From Serpens sp964410065 (lineage in GTDB: Bacteria > Pseudomonadota > Gammaproteobacteria > Pseudomonadales > Pseudomonadaceae), in the NCBI GenBank assembly GCA_964410065.1, contig CAYPFO010000005.1:1-64000 (forward strand): a DNA stretch of 64,000 nucleotides, in the 5' to 3' direction. Below the pieces are notes generated by a model. That model searched no databases. It saw only the letters and a list, made by a program, of their open reading frames with translations, and had not been told where the DNA came from. Numbering within the stretch: position 1 is the first letter of the stretch; each line of letters begins with the position of its first letter. Shown here one piece after another: positions 1 through 8,392 of the stretch. The translations under genes were made by a program, and so were the position numbers.

Positions 1-776
1 CCGGCAAGCAAGGATTCAACAGCGATCTGACCGCTGCCGAAATCATCGGCCAGGTCTGGGTCGCCAACAAGTCGTTCGGTACCGTGCCGGCGAAGATCGA
101 CCGTGCCATCACCAACGTGGTGATGATGGGCATGGGCGAGCCGCTGCTGAACTTCGACAACGTGGTCGCCTCCATGAGCATCATGATGGACGACCTCGGT
201 TACGGCATTTCCAAGCGCAAGGTGACGCTGTCCACCTCTGGCGTGGCGCCGATGATCGACAAGCTCGGCGAAGTGACTGACGTAGCGCTGGCCCTGTCGC
301 TGCATGCGCCCAACGATGAGCTGCGCAACCAACTGGTGCCGATCAACAAGAAGTATCCTCTGGCAGTCGTACTCAAGGCTTGCCAGAACTACATTGCCCG
401 TCTGGGTGACAAACGTTATCTGACGATCGAGTACACCCTGCTCAAGGATGTGAACGATCAGCCTGAGCATGCTGCGCAGATGATCGCATTGCTCAAGGAT
501 ATTCCTTGCAAAATCAACCTGATCCCGTTTAATCCCTTCCCGTATTCCGGGTATGAGCGGCCGAGCAACAATGCCATTCGCCGCTTCCAGGACCAACTGC
601 AGCAGGCTGGACACAATGTCACGGTGCGCACCACGCGCGGAGACGACATTGACGCGGCATGCGGTCAGTTGGTCGGCAAAGTGCAGGATCGCACCCGGCG
701 CAGCGAGCGATATATCGCCGTGCGCGAACTGAGCGTTGACGCCAGCGAGCAGCGCGGCACCACCAGTCGTCCCTGA
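1..776 (+). CDS. rlmN: RlmN, dual-specificity 23S rRNA/tRNA adenine-C2 methyltransferase (5' end missing)
   Basis: Radical-SAM enzyme that methylates C2 of A2503 in 23S rRNA and of A37 in some tRNAs. The gene enters the window already open: the reading frame runs from base 3 with GKQGFN, the stretch that normally follows the CxxxCxxC iron-sulfur motif, so that motif lies upstream of the window. Visible are the GMGEPLLN motif, the LSLHAPNDELR segment and the conserved C-terminal cysteine in AACGQLVGK, which in this family carries the transient methyl group. The internal GTG at 84 is not the true start. It is followed after 12 bases by pilF, the usual Pseudomonas order. The identification is firm; only the N-terminal region is missing. 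Confidence 0.96.
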   Translation, partial: GKQGFNSDLTAAEIIGQVWVANKSFGTVPAKIDRAITNVVMMGMGEPLLNFDNVVASMSIMMDDLGYGISKRKVTLSTSGVAPMIDKLGEVTDVALALSLHAPNDELRNQLVPINKKYPLAVVLKACQNYIARLGDKRYLTIEYTLLKDVNDQPEHAAQMIALLKDIPCKINLIPFNPFPYSGYERPSNNAIRRFQDQLQQAGHNVTVRTTRGDDIDAACGQLVGKVQDRTRRSERYIAVRELSVDASEQRGTTSRP

Positions 777-788
777 GGGAGTGAGTGC

Positions 789-1547
789 ATGTTCCCGCGC
801 ATTGCGCTGCTTGTTTTGTTTGCCGGGCTGTTGGCCGGATGTATGACCGGTGGCAGTCACAATCCCATGAGCACCAGCCAGGGGCGCGATGACGCCCGCG
901 ATGCCTATATCCAGTTGGGCATCGGCTATCTGCAGCAAGGCGCCAGCGAGCGCGCCAAGGCGCCGTTGAGCAAGGCGTTGGAGCTGGACCCCAACAGTGC
1001 CGATGCCCATGCCGCACTGGCCCTGCTGTTTCAAACGCAGATGGAACCGCAGCTGGCCGACCAGCATTACCGCAAGGCGCTGGCCGGTCGGTCCGGCGAT
1101 GCGCGCATCCTCAACAATTACGGCACGTTCCTGTTTGAACGCGGCCAGTATCCACAAGCCTACCAGCGCTTTCGTCAGGCCAGCCAGGACACCCTCTACG
1201 GCGAGCGTTCGCGGGTGTTCGAAAACCTCGGCATGACGGCCAGCGCCATGGGCAAGCCGGCCCAGGCCGAGGAGCATTTTCAGCGTGCTTTACGCCTGAA
1301 CGCCAGGCAGCCACGTGCCTTGCTGGAAATGGCTGCCATTTCGTATGAAAAGCGCGAATACATACCGTCCCGCAATTATTACGAGCGTTTCAGTGCCTTG
1401 TCGGAGCAAAATGCCCGTAGCCTATTGTTGGGCATCCGCCTGGCCAAGGTCTTCGCTGATCCCGACAAGGCGGCCAGCTATGGTCTTCAGCTCAAGCGCT
1501 TGTATCCTGCCTCGCAGGAATATCGGCTATATCTGACGGAGCAATGA
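789..1547 (+). CDS. pilF: PilF/PilW, type IV pilus biogenesis TPR lipoprotein
   Basis: Outer-membrane pilotin for the type IV pilus secretin PilQ, needed for its localisation and multimer assembly. The 252-residue product starts with a lipoprotein signal peptide ending in LLAGC (Cys18), followed by tetratricopeptide repeats from about residue 35 to 230, for example the helix pair around AYIQLGIGYLQQGASERAKAPL. Length and TPR pattern match the family. The start has a GGGAG upstream. Its stop overlaps the next gene by four bases (ATGA at 1544), so translation is probably coupled to rodZ. The position between rlmN and rodZ is the standard pseudomonad arrangement. Confidence 0.95.
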   Translation: MFPRIALLVLFAGLLAGCMTGGSHNPMSTSQGRDDARDAYIQLGIGYLQQGASERAKAPLSKALELDPNSADAHAALALLFQTQMEPQLADQHYRKALAGRSGDARILNNYGTFLFERGQYPQAYQRFRQASQDTLYGERSRVFENLGMTASAMGKPAQAEEHFQRALRLNARQPRALLEMAAISYEKREYIPSRNYYERFSALSEQNARSLLLGIRLAKVFADPDKAASYGLQLKRLYPASQEYRLYLTEQ

Positions 1548-2425
1548 TGAACACGTCGTATCCTGAATCCGAAGCGATTTCCCCGGGCCATCCTGGCGAG
1601 GCTCTGCGTGCAGCCCGTGAAGCCCGTAACTGGCTTAAGTCGGATGTGGCCATGCAGCTTCACCTGAGCACGGATGCCCTGACCTATCTGGAGACTGGTC
1701 AATTCGACAAGCTGCCGGGCATGACCTTCGCACGTGGATATGTCCGTGCCTATGCCAAGCTGTTGGGCCTGGACCAGAACCAGTTGGTGCGTGATTTCGA
1801 CGTGACCACAGGCTCCACCAGCACCGTGGTCAGTAATGTGCACAACCTGGGCCGTATCGAAGAACCGTCGCGTCTGTCGCAAACCATGCTGCGTGCCGGT
1901 GTGGCCGTTGTGCTGTTGGTGATGGTCGGTGCCGGTGTCCTGTGGTGGCAGGAGCGTTACGCTGCGAGCCCGCAGGAGCAAGCCGCCAGGACAATCGAGC
2001 ACGTAGAAGTGGAAAGCGCCGATGGAAGCACACAGATTCATCCGCTGGATGAATTGGAAGATCAGGCCGTACAGGCTGCCCAAGTGCCCATCGATCTGTT
2101 GGCCGGTGAGCCGGCTTCGTCGGTTGACGTCGAGCCGACCGTGGAGGCACCGGTAGAAGAAGCTCCGGTAGCCGTTGCCAATGGTCAGGGCGCGCTGGTG
2201 CTGCAATTTACCGAAGAATGCTGGACCCGTATCGTCGATGCCGACGGCAAGGTGCTCGCCAACGCGCTCAAGCGCCCCGGCGAAACGCTGGAAGTCAGCG
2301 GCAGGGCGCCGCTGGAAGTGCGCCTGGGCTATGCGCGCGGCGTGCAGGTCAGTTACAACGGTGAGAACGTCAATGTGGCCCCCTTCATGCGTGGTCAAAC
2401 CGCGACATTGAAGCTGGGCCAATAG
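1544..2425 (+). CDS. rodZ: RodZ-type helix-turn-helix membrane protein (DUF4115)
   Basis: Bitopic membrane protein of the RodZ family, which links MreB to the elongation machinery and influences cell shape. The 293 residues show an N-terminal helix-turn-helix (about residues 20-85, with GEALRAAREARNW and the FARGYVRAYAKLLGL segment), one transmembrane helix near residues 112-132 (VAVVLLVMVGAGVLWW), an acidic and proline-rich periplasmic linker, and a C-terminal DUF4115 domain from about residue 205. The start overlaps the pilF stop by four bases; a second ATG follows immediately at 1547. Whether it controls shape in this organism is inferred from the family. Confidence 0.9.
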   Translation: MMNTSYPESEAISPGHPGEALRAAREARNWLKSDVAMQLHLSTDALTYLETGQFDKLPGMTFARGYVRAYAKLLGLDQNQLVRDFDVTTGSTSTVVSNVHNLGRIEEPSRLSQTMLRAGVAVVLLVMVGAGVLWWQERYAASPQEQAARTIEHVEVESADGSTQIHPLDELEDQAVQAAQVPIDLLAGEPASSVDVEPTVEAPVEEAPVAVANGQGALVLQFTEECWTRIVDADGKVLANALKRPGETLEVSGRAPLEVRLGYARGVQVSYNGENVNVAPFMRGQTATLKLGQ

Positions 2426-2437
2426 AGCTGGACAATC

Positions 2438-3547
2438 ATGCATAGCGAATCCCCCATCAAACGCCGCCTGTCCCGCAAGATCTGGGTGGGCGCGGTGCCG
2501 GTTGGCGGCGACGCGCCGATTGCGGTGCAGAGCATGACCAATAGCGATACCCACGATGTGGCGGCCACGGTGGCGCAGATCCAGCGCCTGGAAGCTGCGG
2601 GTGCCGACATCGTGCGCGTCTCGGTACCGGACATGGACGCCGCCGAGGCGTTTGGCCGCATCAAGCAGCAAGTTAACGTTCCACTGGTGGCCGATATCCA
2701 TTTCGACTACCAGATCGCCCTGCGTGTGGCCGAGCTGGGCGTTGATTGCCTGCGCATCAACCCTGGCAACATCGGTCGCGAAGACCGGGTCCGCGCCGTG
2801 GTCGAGGCCGCTCGTGATCGGGGCATTCCGATCCGCATAGGCGTTAATGCCGGCTCGCTGGAAAAAGACCTGCAAAAGAAATACGGCGAGCCGACGCCTG
2901 AGGCGCTGGTTGAATCCGCACTGCGTCACGTCGAGCACCTGGATCGGCTGAATTTCCCCGACTTCAAGGTCAGTGTAAAGGCGTCCGACGTGTTCATGGC
3001 CGTGGAAGCCTACCGCCTGCTGGCCCGCCAGATCGAGCAGCCGCTGCACCTGGGCATCACCGAAGCCGGTGGTCTGCGCTCGGGAACGGTCAAGTCCGCT
3101 GTCGGTCTGGGCATGCTGCTGGCCGAGGGTATTGGCGACACCATCCGTATCTCGCTGGCCGCCGATCCGGTGGAAGAGATCAAGGTCGGTTTCGATATTC
3201 TCAAGTCGCTACGCCTGCGCTCGCGGGGCATCAACTTCATTGCGTGTCCTAGCTGCTCACGGCAGAACTTCGACGTGGTCAAGACCATGAACGAGCTGGA
3301 ACAGCGGGTCGAAGACTTGCTGGTGCCACTGGACGTGGCAGTGATCGGCTGCGTGGTCAACGGGCCGGGTGAAGCCAAGGAAGCCCACATTGGCTTGACC
3401 GGCGGCTCGCCCAATCTGGTCTATATCGACGGCAAGCCGGCGCATAAGATGAGTAATGACAACCTGGTGGATGAGCTTGAGCGCTTGATCCGCCGCAAGG
3501 CCGCCGAAAAGCTGGAAGCCGATGCTTCGCTGATCGTCCGCAGCTGA
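2438..3547 (+). CDS. ispG: IspG (GcpE), 4-hydroxy-3-methylbut-2-enyl diphosphate synthase
   Basis: Iron-sulfur enzyme of the MEP isoprenoid pathway that converts methylerythritol cyclodiphosphate to HMBPP in the cytoplasm. The 369-residue protein has the TIM-barrel start (IQSMTNSDTHDVAATVAQI, given here as IAVQSMTNSDTHD) and the C-terminal cluster-binding cysteines: CPSCSRQ near residue 271 and the later Cys in IGCVVNGPGEA. Length is typical of proteobacterial IspG. It begins 12 bases after rodZ and is followed 14 bases later by hisS, so it probably belongs to the same transcript. Confidence 0.97.
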   Translation: MHSESPIKRRLSRKIWVGAVPVGGDAPIAVQSMTNSDTHDVAATVAQIQRLEAAGADIVRVSVPDMDAAEAFGRIKQQVNVPLVADIHFDYQIALRVAELGVDCLRINPGNIGREDRVRAVVEAARDRGIPIRIGVNAGSLEKDLQKKYGEPTPEALVESALRHVEHLDRLNFPDFKVSVKASDVFMAVEAYRLLARQIEQPLHLGITEAGGLRSGTVKSAVGLGMLLAEGIGDTIRISLAADPVEEIKVGFDILKSLRLRSRGINFIACPSCSRQNFDVVKTMNELEQRVEDLLVPLDVAVIGCVVNGPGEAKEAHIGLTGGSPNLVYIDGKPAHKMSNDNLVDELERLIRRKAAEKLEADASLIVRS

Positions 3548-3561
3548 TTTAAGGAACGAAC

Positions 3562-4857
3562 TTGAGCAAGACCCTGCAAGCCATTCGTGGCATGAATGAC
3601 ATCCTGCCGGCGCAAACGCCGGTGTGGCGCTATCTGGAAGGCACCTTCGCCGAGCTGCTGGACAGCTACGGCTACAGCGAGATCCGCCTGCCGATCGTGG
3701 AATATACCGAGCTGTTCGCCCGCGGTATTGGTGAAGGCACCGATGTGGTCGACAAGGAAATGTACACCTTCCTGGACCGCAACGAAGAATCTTTGACCCT
3801 ACGCCCTGAAGGCACCGCCGGTTGCGTGCGTGCCGTGCTGGAGCATGGTCTCTCAGGTGGCGGCCAGGTGCAGAAACTCTGGTATCTCGGCCCGATGTTC
3901 CGCTATGAAAAGCCGCAGAAAGGCCGTTATCGGCAGTTTCACCAGATTGGCGTGGAAGTATTCAACCAGCCCGGCCCGGACATCGATGCCGAACTGATCG
4001 TGCTGACCGCGCGACTGTGGAAGAAACTCGGCATCGCCGATGCGGTGACCTTGCAACTCAATAGCCTGGGCTCCAGCGAGGCCCGCGCGGCCTACCGCGA
4101 TGCGCTGGTGGTGTACTTGCAGCAGCGTTTCGACCAGCTCGACGAAGACAGCCAGCGCCGCTTGACCACCAATCCGCTGCGTATCCTGGACAGCAAGAAT
4201 GCCCAGACCCAGGCCCTGCTGGCCGATGCGCCGACCCTGCTCGAGTATCTCGATGAAGATTCGCGCAGCCACTTCGAGGGCCTCAAGTCGCGCCTGGATG
4301 TGCTGGGCATAGCTTACGAAATCAACCCGAAACTGGTGCGTGGCCTGGATTATTACGGCCGCACCGTGTTCGAGTGGGTCACTGACAAGCTGGGTTCCCA
4401 GGGCACCGTGTGTGCCGGCGGTCGCTACGACGGGCTGATCAGCCAGTTCGGTGGCAAGCCGACCCCGGGCGTCGGTTTCGCCATGGGGGTGGAGCGCCTG
4501 GTACTGCTGCTGGAAACCCTGCAGCAGGTTCCTGCGGAACTGTCGCGTCCGGCACATGCCTATATTTGCGCCTTTGGCGAGCCGGCCGAGTTGGCCGCCC
4601 TGACGCTGTCCGAACAGCTGCGTGATGCGCTGCCGGGCCTGCGCGTGTTGGTCAATGCCGGTGCCGGCAGCTTCAAGAGCCAATTCAAGAAAGCCGACAA
4701 GAGTGGCGCGCAATTCGCCCTCATCCTCGGTGAGGATGAGCTGGCCAAGCGCGTGGTGGGCTGCAAGCCGCTGCGTGATGACAGCGAACAACAAAGCATT
4801 GCCTGGGATGCGCTGGCCGGCCATCTTGCGGGTCTGGTGCAAGACAGCGGCCGATAA
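3562..4857 (+). CDS. hisS: Histidyl-tRNA synthetase
   Basis: Class II aminoacyl-tRNA synthetase that charges tRNA-His. The 431-residue protein begins with the typical IRGMNDILP segment and shows motif 2 around GPMFRYEKPQKGRYRQFHQ and the histidine-specific LVRGLDYYGRTVFEW element. The anticodon-binding domain occupies about the last 100 residues. The start is a TTG preceded by AAGGAA six bases upstream; no better ATG exists before the conserved N-terminus. The gene sits between ispG and yfgM as in other Pseudomonas genomes. Confidence 0.97.
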   Translation: MSKTLQAIRGMNDILPAQTPVWRYLEGTFAELLDSYGYSEIRLPIVEYTELFARGIGEGTDVVDKEMYTFLDRNEESLTLRPEGTAGCVRAVLEHGLSGGGQVQKLWYLGPMFRYEKPQKGRYRQFHQIGVEVFNQPGPDIDAELIVLTARLWKKLGIADAVTLQLNSLGSSEARAAYRDALVVYLQQRFDQLDEDSQRRLTTNPLRILDSKNAQTQALLADAPTLLEYLDEDSRSHFEGLKSRLDVLGIAYEINPKLVRGLDYYGRTVFEWVTDKLGSQGTVCAGGRYDGLISQFGGKPTPGVGFAMGVERLVLLLETLQQVPAELSRPAHAYICAFGEPAELAALTLSEQLRDALPGLRVLVNAGAGSFKSQFKKADKSGAQFALILGEDELAKRVVGCKPLRDDSEQQSIAWDALAGHLAGLVQDSGR

Positions 4858-4875
4858 CGAAAAAGGAGAAGTTGG

Positions 4876-5517
4876 GTGAGCATGACCGAAGACGAGCAGA
4901 TCGCGCAGCTGAAGGATTGGTGGCAGCGCAACGGCAAACCCCTGTTGACCGGCGGCATTCTGGCCCTGGCCCTGGTGTTCGGCTGGCAGGCGTGGCAGAA
5001 GCACCAGGTCAACCAGGCCAATGGAGCGTCCATGCTCTATCAGCAGTTGCTGGATACCGTCCTGAATCCGAACGCACCGGTGGACACCGCGCGTGTCGCT
5101 GAGCTGGCTGCCCAGTTGAAGAGTGATTTCGGCAGCACTCACTACGCGCAGTACGGCAGCCTGTTCGTGGCCAAGGTGGCCGTCGAAGCCGGCAAGCTGG
5201 ATGATGCGGTGAACGAGTTGCGCCCCGTCGTGGCCGACCCGGCCGATGCAGAAGTGGGCGAGCTGGCACGCCAGCGCCTGGCCCGCATTCTGGCGGCACA
5301 AGGCAAGGCGGAAGAGGGCTTGGCCTTGCTGGATGGCAAGGTTGATGCAGCCTTCCAGGCGGGTCGTGAGGAAGTCAAAGGCGATCTGCTGGTCCAGTTG
5401 GGCCGTGCCGATGATGCCCGTACTGCCTATAACAACGCCAAGACGGCGCTGCGTGACAATGCCGCAGTCGGCGAGTTGCAACTCAAGTTGGACGATCTCG
5501 CTGACGGAGGCGTCTGA
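4876..5517 (+). CDS. yfgM: YfgM family TPR membrane protein, SecYEG/BamB-associated
   Basis: Inner-membrane protein of the YfgM (TPR_21) family, which in E. coli associates with the Sec translocon and periplasmic chaperones. The 213 residues have a short cytoplasmic N-terminus, one transmembrane helix at about residues 20-38 (LLTGGILALALVFGW) and a periplasmic TPR-like helical domain. The GTG start at 4876 has GGAG seven bases upstream; the ATG at 4882 is an alternative that would remove two residues. It lies directly before bamB with two bases between, a linkage conserved in gammaproteobacteria and consistent with a role in envelope protein biogenesis. Confidence 0.88.
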   Translation: MSMTEDEQIAQLKDWWQRNGKPLLTGGILALALVFGWQAWQKHQVNQANGASMLYQQLLDTVLNPNAPVDTARVAELAAQLKSDFGSTHYAQYGSLFVAKVAVEAGKLDDAVNELRPVVADPADAEVGELARQRLARILAAQGKAEEGLALLDGKVDAAFQAGREEVKGDLLVQLGRADDARTAYNNAKTALRDNAAVGELQLKLDDLADGGV

Positions 5518-5519
5518 CT

Positions 5520-6662
5520 GTGAAAGCCTGGACCTACGCTGTGCTGCTGTCCCTGACCGCTCTGGTCGCGGGCTGCGGCAGTTCGAGCAAAAAAGAATTG
5601 CCGCCGGCTGATTTGCCGAAATTCAAGGCGGAGATTCAGCTGAGCAAGGAATGGAGCCGTTCCATCGGCAAGGGCCAGGGTGACAACTACAGCCTGCTGA
5701 CGCCGGCGGTGGACGGTGAGCTGATTTTTGCCGCCGATGTGAAAGGTCGTGTAATGGCCATGGACCGCACCACTGGCAAGGTGCAGTGGAAGAAGGATTT
5801 GAAGGTGCCGGTGTCCGGTGGTGTCGGCGCCGGCAATGGTCTGGTGCTGGTCGGCACGCTCAAGGGCGAAGTGATTGCACTCGACAGCGGCAGCGGCGAG
5901 CGCAAATGGCGTGCTCAGGTGACTAGCGAGGTGCTTTCCGCGCCGGCCACCAATGGCGACGTGGTCATCGTGCAAACCCAGGACGATCGGCTGATCGCCC
6001 TGGAAGCAAGCGATGGCACGCAGCGCTGGATTTACGACAATACGCCGGCGGTGCTCACCCTGCGCGGCACGGGTGCTCCGCTGGTCACCAGCCAGCTGGC
6101 GTTTGCCGGTCTGTCCACCGGCAAGGTCATCGCTGTGGACACTCGCCGTGGGCTGCCGGTCTGGGAGCAGCGCGTCGCGGTGCCACAAGGCCGTTCCGAG
6201 CTGGAACGTGTGGTGGATATCGACGGCGGCTTGCTGCTGTCGGGCGGTAATCTGTACGTCGTGACTTATCAGGGCCGTGTTGCCGCTCTGGAGCAGAACA
6301 GTGGACGAATCCTTTGGCAGCGCGAGGCGTCCAGCTACGTCGGTGTCGCCCAGGGGTTCGGCAGCGTATATGTGAGCCAGGCCGATGGCACCGTGGAGGG
6401 CATCGACGAGCGCTCCACGTCGGCGTTGTGGAGCAATGATGGCCTGGCGCGTCGTCAGCTGACGGCGCCGGAAGTGTTTTCCAGCTATGTCGCGGTGGGC
6501 GATCTGGAAGGCTATCTGCACCTGATCAGCCAGGTGGATGGTCGTTTCGTCGCTCGCACCCGTATCGACAGCGACGGCCTGCGCGCCCGACCGCTGGTCG
6601 TGGGTGGCTGGCTGTATGCCTATGGCAACAGCGGAAAACTGGTGGGCTTGACGATCAAGTAA
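5520..6662 (+). CDS. bamB: BamB, outer-membrane protein assembly lipoprotein
   Basis: Lipoprotein subunit of the BAM complex that inserts beta-barrel proteins into the outer membrane. The 380-residue product has a lipoprotein signal with lipobox LVAGC (Cys19) and then repeated blades of a PQQ-type beta-propeller, each with the AxDxxTGxxxWxxxL pattern (for example AMDRTTGKVQWKKDL and ALEQNSGRILWQRE). The start is a GTG two bases after yfgM. Length matches the family. A hairpin with a T-rich tail follows before der. Confidence 0.96.
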   Translation: MKAWTYAVLLSLTALVAGCGSSSKKELPPADLPKFKAEIQLSKEWSRSIGKGQGDNYSLLTPAVDGELIFAADVKGRVMAMDRTTGKVQWKKDLKVPVSGGVGAGNGLVLVGTLKGEVIALDSGSGERKWRAQVTSEVLSAPATNGDVVIVQTQDDRLIALEASDGTQRWIYDNTPAVLTLRGTGAPLVTSQLAFAGLSTGKVIAVDTRRGLPVWEQRVAVPQGRSELERVVDIDGGLLLSGGNLYVVTYQGRVAALEQNSGRILWQREASSYVGVAQGFGSVYVSQADGTVEGIDERSTSALWSNDGLARRQLTAPEVFSSYVAVGDLEGYLHLISQVDGRFVARTRIDSDGLRARPLVVGGWLYAYGNSGKLVGLTIK

Positions 6663-6733
6663 GCCGAACGGTGGCCTGGGTTCGCCCAGGTTGTGCCGAA
6701 TGGCCATCTGCTTCGGCAGACGTTTAAATTGCT

Positions 6734-6766
6734 GGCCGCTGCCCTTGCAGCGGCCTTTGTGTTTTC
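6734..6766 (+). terminator. Probable rho-independent terminator after bamB
   Basis: GGCCGCTG (6734-6741) pairs perfectly with CAGCGGCC (6748-6755) across a 6-base loop. The right arm is followed by TTTGTGTTTTC, an interrupted T-tract. It sits between bamB and der, so der may be partly or wholly uncoupled from the upstream operon. Confidence 0.6.
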
Positions 6767-6790
6767 TGATTTATCGCAGTGGAGAGCCGT

Positions 6791-8257
6791 ATGGTTCCCG
6801 TAATCGCCTTGGTTGGCCGCCCCAATGTGGGCAAATCGACCCTGTTCAACCGCCTGACCAAAACCCGCAACGCCATTGTGGCCGAATTCGCCGGGCTGAC
6901 CCGCGACCGCCAATACGGCGAGGCCAAGTGGCAGGGTAAAACCTATCTCGTCATCGACACCGGGGGGATCTCCGGTGACGAAGAAGGCATCGATGCCAAG
7001 ATGGCCGAGCAATCACTGCAGGCTATCGAAGAAGCCGATGCCGTGCTGTTCATGGTCGATTCGCGCGCCGGCCTGACGGCCGCCGACCAGATGATCGCCG
7101 AGCACCTGCGCAAGCGGAACAAGCGCTGTTTTCTGGTTGCCAACAAGGTCGATACCGTCGACCCGGACCTGGCTCGCGCCGAATTCAGCCCCCTGGGCCT
7201 GGGCGATGCGCTACCGATTTCCGCGGCCCACGGGCGCGGGATAAGCCACATGCTGGATGCCGCGCTGGGGGCCTATGCCAGCGAGGATGCAGACGCTGAA
7301 GGGGAGGGTGAAATTGTCGCCCCGGGCCAGGAAGCCAAGCGTATTCCGGGACCCAGCGAGAAGGATGGCATCAAGATCGCGATCATCGGTCGCCCCAACG
7401 TAGGCAAGTCGACGCTGGTGAACCGCATGCTGGGCGAAGAGCGAGTCATCGTCTATGACGAGGCCGGTACTACCCGCGACAGCATCTATATCCCCTTCGA
7501 GCGCGGCGACGAGAAATACACGCTGATCGACACCGCCGGGGTGCGCCGGCGCGGCAAGATCTTCGAGGCGGTGGAAAAGTTCTCCGTGGTCAAGACACTG
7601 CAGGCGATCCAGGACGCCAACGTGGTGATCTTCGTCATGGACGCTCGCGAAGGGGTGGTCGAACACGACCTCAACCTGCTCGGCTTCGTGCTGGAAACCG
7701 GTCGTGCGCTGGTCATCGCGCTGAACAAGTGGGACGGCATGGACCCCAAGGAGCGAGATTATGTGAAGACCGAGCTGGAACGTCGGCTGTTCTTCGTCGA
7801 CTTCGCCGATATCCATTTCATCTCGGCGCTGCACGGCACGGGTGTGGGCAATCTGTACAAGTCGGTGCAGGCCTCGTTTACCTCGGCGGTGACCCGCTGG
7901 CCGACCAATCGTCTGACGCAGATCCTCGAAGACGCGGTGCAAGAGCACCAGCCGCCGATGGTCAACGGCCGGCGCATCAAGCTGCGTTATGCCCACCTGG
8001 GTGGCGCCAACCCGCCGCTGATCGTGATCCATGGCAACCAGGTCGACGCGGTGCCCAAGTCCTATTCCCGTTACCTGGAAAACACCTTCCGGCGGGTACT
8101 CAAATTGGTCGGCACACCGATTCGCATCGAGTACAAGGGCGGTGAAAACCCCTACGAGAAAAACAAGAACACCCTCACCGACCGCCAGGTGAACAAGAAG
8201 CGCCGTCTGATGAGCCACCACAAGAAGGCCGAGAAGAAGCGCAAGGACAAACGCTAG
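6791..8257 (+). CDS. der: Der (EngA), double-Era GTPase for 50S ribosome assembly
   Basis: Essential GTPase needed for 50S ribosomal subunit maturation. Two tandem G domains are visible: the first P-loop GRPNVGKS at residues 9-16 with DTGG switch motif, and a second near residue 200 (GRPNVGKSTLVNRM) with DTAGVRRRGK and NKWDGMD. A C-terminal KH-like domain and a very basic tail (HHKKAEKKRKDKR) follow. I place the start at the ATG at 6791, with GGAG at 6781-6784, because it gives the canonical MVPVIALVGRPNVGK opening; the in-frame GTG at 6779 overlaps the likely ribosome binding site. The product is then 488 residues. Confidence 0.97.
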   Translation: MVPVIALVGRPNVGKSTLFNRLTKTRNAIVAEFAGLTRDRQYGEAKWQGKTYLVIDTGGISGDEEGIDAKMAEQSLQAIEEADAVLFMVDSRAGLTAADQMIAEHLRKRNKRCFLVANKVDTVDPDLARAEFSPLGLGDALPISAAHGRGISHMLDAALGAYASEDADAEGEGEIVAPGQEAKRIPGPSEKDGIKIAIIGRPNVGKSTLVNRMLGEERVIVYDEAGTTRDSIYIPFERGDEKYTLIDTAGVRRRGKIFEAVEKFSVVKTLQAIQDANVVIFVMDAREGVVEHDLNLLGFVLETGRALVIALNKWDGMDPKERDYVKTELERRLFFVDFADIHFISALHGTGVGNLYKSVQASFTSAVTRWPTNRLTQILEDAVQEHQPPMVNGRRIKLRYAHLGGANPPLIVIHGNQVDAVPKSYSRYLENTFRRVLKLVGTPIRIEYKGGENPYEKNKNTLTDRQVNKKRRLMSHHKKAEKKRKDKR

Positions 8258-8258
8258 T

Positions 8259-8373
8259 AGCTGCAAGCTGCAAGCTGCAAGCGACAAGCGACAAGCGACA
8301 AGCGACAAGCGACAAGCATGGCGTCGTCGGGGCGCTTTTTCTTGTAGCTCGAGGCTTGTAGCTTGTCGCTTGC
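8259..8373. repeat. Heptamer tandem repeat array with an inverted partner
   Basis: Immediately after the der stop there are three copies of AGCTGCA (8259-8279) then five copies of AGCGACA (8280-8314), all in perfect 7-base register. About 25 bases later (8341-8373) the same kind of heptamers occur in inverse orientation. A 13-base perfect match, GCAAGCGACAAGC at 8277-8289 and its complement at 8361-8373, could form a long stem enclosing a T5 run (8336-8340). Similar AGCTGCA/AGCTTGC arrays are common in Pseudomonas intergenic regions. It lies between two + strand genes. Confidence 0.85.
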
Positions 8374-8392
8374 CCATCATCAGGAACGCGTC

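Noticed and set aside
1487..3049. A 520-codon open frame on the - strand opposite rodZ and ispG.
   Set aside because: Antisense shadow of conserved genes; composition is not protein-like.
3853..5481. A 542-codon open frame on the - strand opposite hisS and yfgM.
   Set aside because: Same cause: it shadows two conserved genes and has no family motifs or ribosome binding site.
8259..8373. A CRISPR-like array after der.
   Set aside because: Units are 7 bases long with no spacers, and no cas gene is in the window.
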